Source: an uncultured Burkholderiales bacterium (GTDB lineage Bacteria; Pseudomonadota; Gammaproteobacteria; Burkholderiales; Burkholderiaceae_D). From it: a DNA stretch of 9,530 bases. The stretch covers positions 1 through 9,530 of the forward strand of contig CALMOR010000112.1 in the NCBI GenBank assembly GCA_937872165.1. The letters are read 5' to 3'. Every line of letters begins with the position of its first letter. Position 1 is the first letter of the stretch. Below, piece after piece: positions 8,827 to 9,530 of the stretch. The notes beneath the pieces were generated by a model. The model searched no databases, had not been told where the DNA came from, and worked only from the letters and a program-made list of their open reading frames with translations. The translations under genes were made by a program, and so were the position numbers.

Positions 8827-9159
8827 ATGAAGAATTCCACATTGCGCAGCATCGCGCTGGCCGCCATGATCGGCATCGGCTCACCCGTCCTGCTCGCCGC
8901 TTGCGGCTCGACGAAGACCAGCGAGAGCACCGGTCAGTACGTCGACGACGCGACCATCACGACCAAGGTCAAGGCCGAGTTCGTGCGCGACTCCGCGGTG
9001 GATGCGACCAACATCAAGGTCGAGACCTACAAGGGTACGGTCCAGCTGTCGGGCTTCGCGAAGAGCCAGGCCGAGATCAACAAGGCGGTCCAGATCGCTC
9101 GCAACGTGACGGGCGTGCAGTCGGTCAAGAACGACCTGCTGTTGAGGTCCGCGCAATAG
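8827..9159 (+). CDS. BON-domain outer-membrane-type lipoprotein
   Basis: A 110-residue lipoprotein. The start at ATG 8827 follows GAGG (8818-8821) by five bases. A short basic start (K2, R7) and hydrophobic core lead to the lipobox LAAC with Cys26 as the lipidated residue. Gly27 rather than Asp at position +2 fits outer-membrane sorting by the E. coli rule. The rest is a single BON domain (about 39-107): DDATITTKVKAEFVRD, IKVETYKGTVQLSGFAKS with the conserved glycine turn, then a helix and VTGVQSVKNDLLL. BON domains occur in OsmY and DolP-type proteins and are thought to bind phospholipid membranes; such genes are often induced by osmotic or envelope stress. Osmolarity control here is an inference, with the shared upstream motif as a hint. 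The gene ends in an intrinsic terminator and faces panC. DolP has two BON domains, so this single-domain protein is not a DolP ortholog. Confidence 0.92.
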   Translation: MKNSTLRSIALAAMIGIGSPVLLAACGSTKTSESTGQYVDDATITTKVKAEFVRDSAVDATNIKVETYKGTVQLSGFAKSQAEINKAVQIARNVTGVQSVKNDLLLRSAQ

Positions 9160-9184
9160 ACCGACCGGTTCGACGCGATCGAAG

Positions 9185-9206
9185 AGCCGCCCTCGGGCGG
9201 CTTTTT
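9185..9206 (+). terminator. Intrinsic terminator of the BON lipoprotein gene
   Basis: A perfect 8-bp stem AGCCGCCC / GGGCGGCT with a two-base centre (more likely a 7-bp stem and a C-TC-G tetraloop) runs straight into TTTTT (9202-9206), 25 bases after the stop codon. The T-run ends on the first base of the complement of the panC stop. In the opposite direction the bases after the hairpin are CTTCGATC, so termination of panC transcripts here should be weaker. Confidence 0.92.
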
Positions 9207-9530
9207 CATGCCTCGAGATTGTCGATGAGCCGCGTCGCGCCCAGCCAGGCGGCCGCGAGGACCACGAGCGAGCCGGCGCTGTCCGACGGCCGCGGCGCCG
9301 CCAGGTCGGCGCGTCGACGGATCGCGACGTAGTCGGGCCGCCAGCCGCGCGTCCGCAGGCGCGTTCCGGCGTCTCGTTCGAGCTTCGCGAGGTCGGCCCG
9401 GGAGTCGCGGCCGAGCAGGTCCGCGATCGAACGCAGTTCGCGATACAGCGTCGGCGCTTCCTCTCGTTCGCCGGGGTCCAGGTACGCGTTCCGCGACGAC
9501 AGCGCGAGACCGTCGGCCGCGCGCTGCGCC
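9206..9530 (-). CDS. panC: Pantothenate synthetase (pantoate-beta-alanine ligase), C-terminal part
   Basis: The minus strand is open from the right window edge to a TGA at 9208-9206, giving the last 107 residues. PanC joins D-pantoate and beta-alanine using ATP, forming pantothenate, AMP and pyrophosphate in the cytoplasm, the last step of vitamin B5 synthesis. The visible part begins in ADGLALSSRNAYLDPGER, holding the SSRN stretch that stands for the KMSKS-type ATP loop of the family. It continues with GWRPDYVAIRRRADL, the beta-strand of the C-terminal dimer-side domain, and ends in LVVLAAAWLGATRLIDNLEA, the typical PanC ending. The N-terminal HIGH-containing nucleotide-binding half lies outside the window. 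The gene converges on the BON lipoprotein gene with 46 bases between the stops. Confidence 0.95.
   Translation of the reverse strand, partial: AQRAADGLALSSRNAYLDPGEREEAPTLYRELRSIADLLGRDSRADLAKLERDAGTRLRTRGWRPDYVAIRRRADLAAPRPSDSAGSLVVLAAAWLGATRLIDNLEA

Overview
The window is very GC-rich, with G or C at most third codon positions, and is densely coding. Gene content fits a Gram-negative, probably beta-proteobacterial (Burkholderiales-like) chromosome. It has glnE next to an AsmA-like yhdP gene, an outer-membrane-type BON lipoprotein, a Tat-exported DUF1501 protein and panC. The taxon is an inference; no rRNA or marker is present.

Layout. (1) 1-1445, minus strand: N-terminal 481 residues of a YhdP-type AsmA-like protein, running off the left edge. 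(2) 1446-1670: divergent intergenic region with an inverted repeat and a five-codon mini-ORF whose stop overlaps the glnE start. (3) 1671-4658, plus: complete glnE, the two-headed glutamine synthetase adenylyltransferase/adenylyl-removing enzyme. (4) 4804-5406, plus: a small secreted protein made of two copies of a 90-residue unit. (5) 5587-7374 and 7398-8645, plus: a DUF1800/DUF1501 gene pair, probably one transcript. (6) 8827-9159, plus: a BON-domain lipoprotein followed by a clear intrinsic terminator. (7) 9206-9530, minus: C-terminal part of panC, running off the right edge and convergent with the lipoprotein gene.

How it fits together. Housekeeping genes (glnE for nitrogen control, panC for pantothenate, yhdP for envelope lipid traffic) flank four consecutive plus-strand genes whose products all carry export signals: a Sec signal peptide, an N-terminal signal/anchor helix, a twin-arginine signal and a lipobox. 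The first and last of these four share a 12-bp upstream motif, ACACAGTCYTAC, ending 103 and 101 bp before their start codons. This suggests shared regulation, perhaps an envelope or stress response. No mobile element, CRISPR array, tRNA or rRNA was seen. The most interesting material is the shared upstream motif, the tandem-repeat secreted protein with EF-hand-like loop spacing, and the uncharacterised DUF1800/DUF1501 pair.
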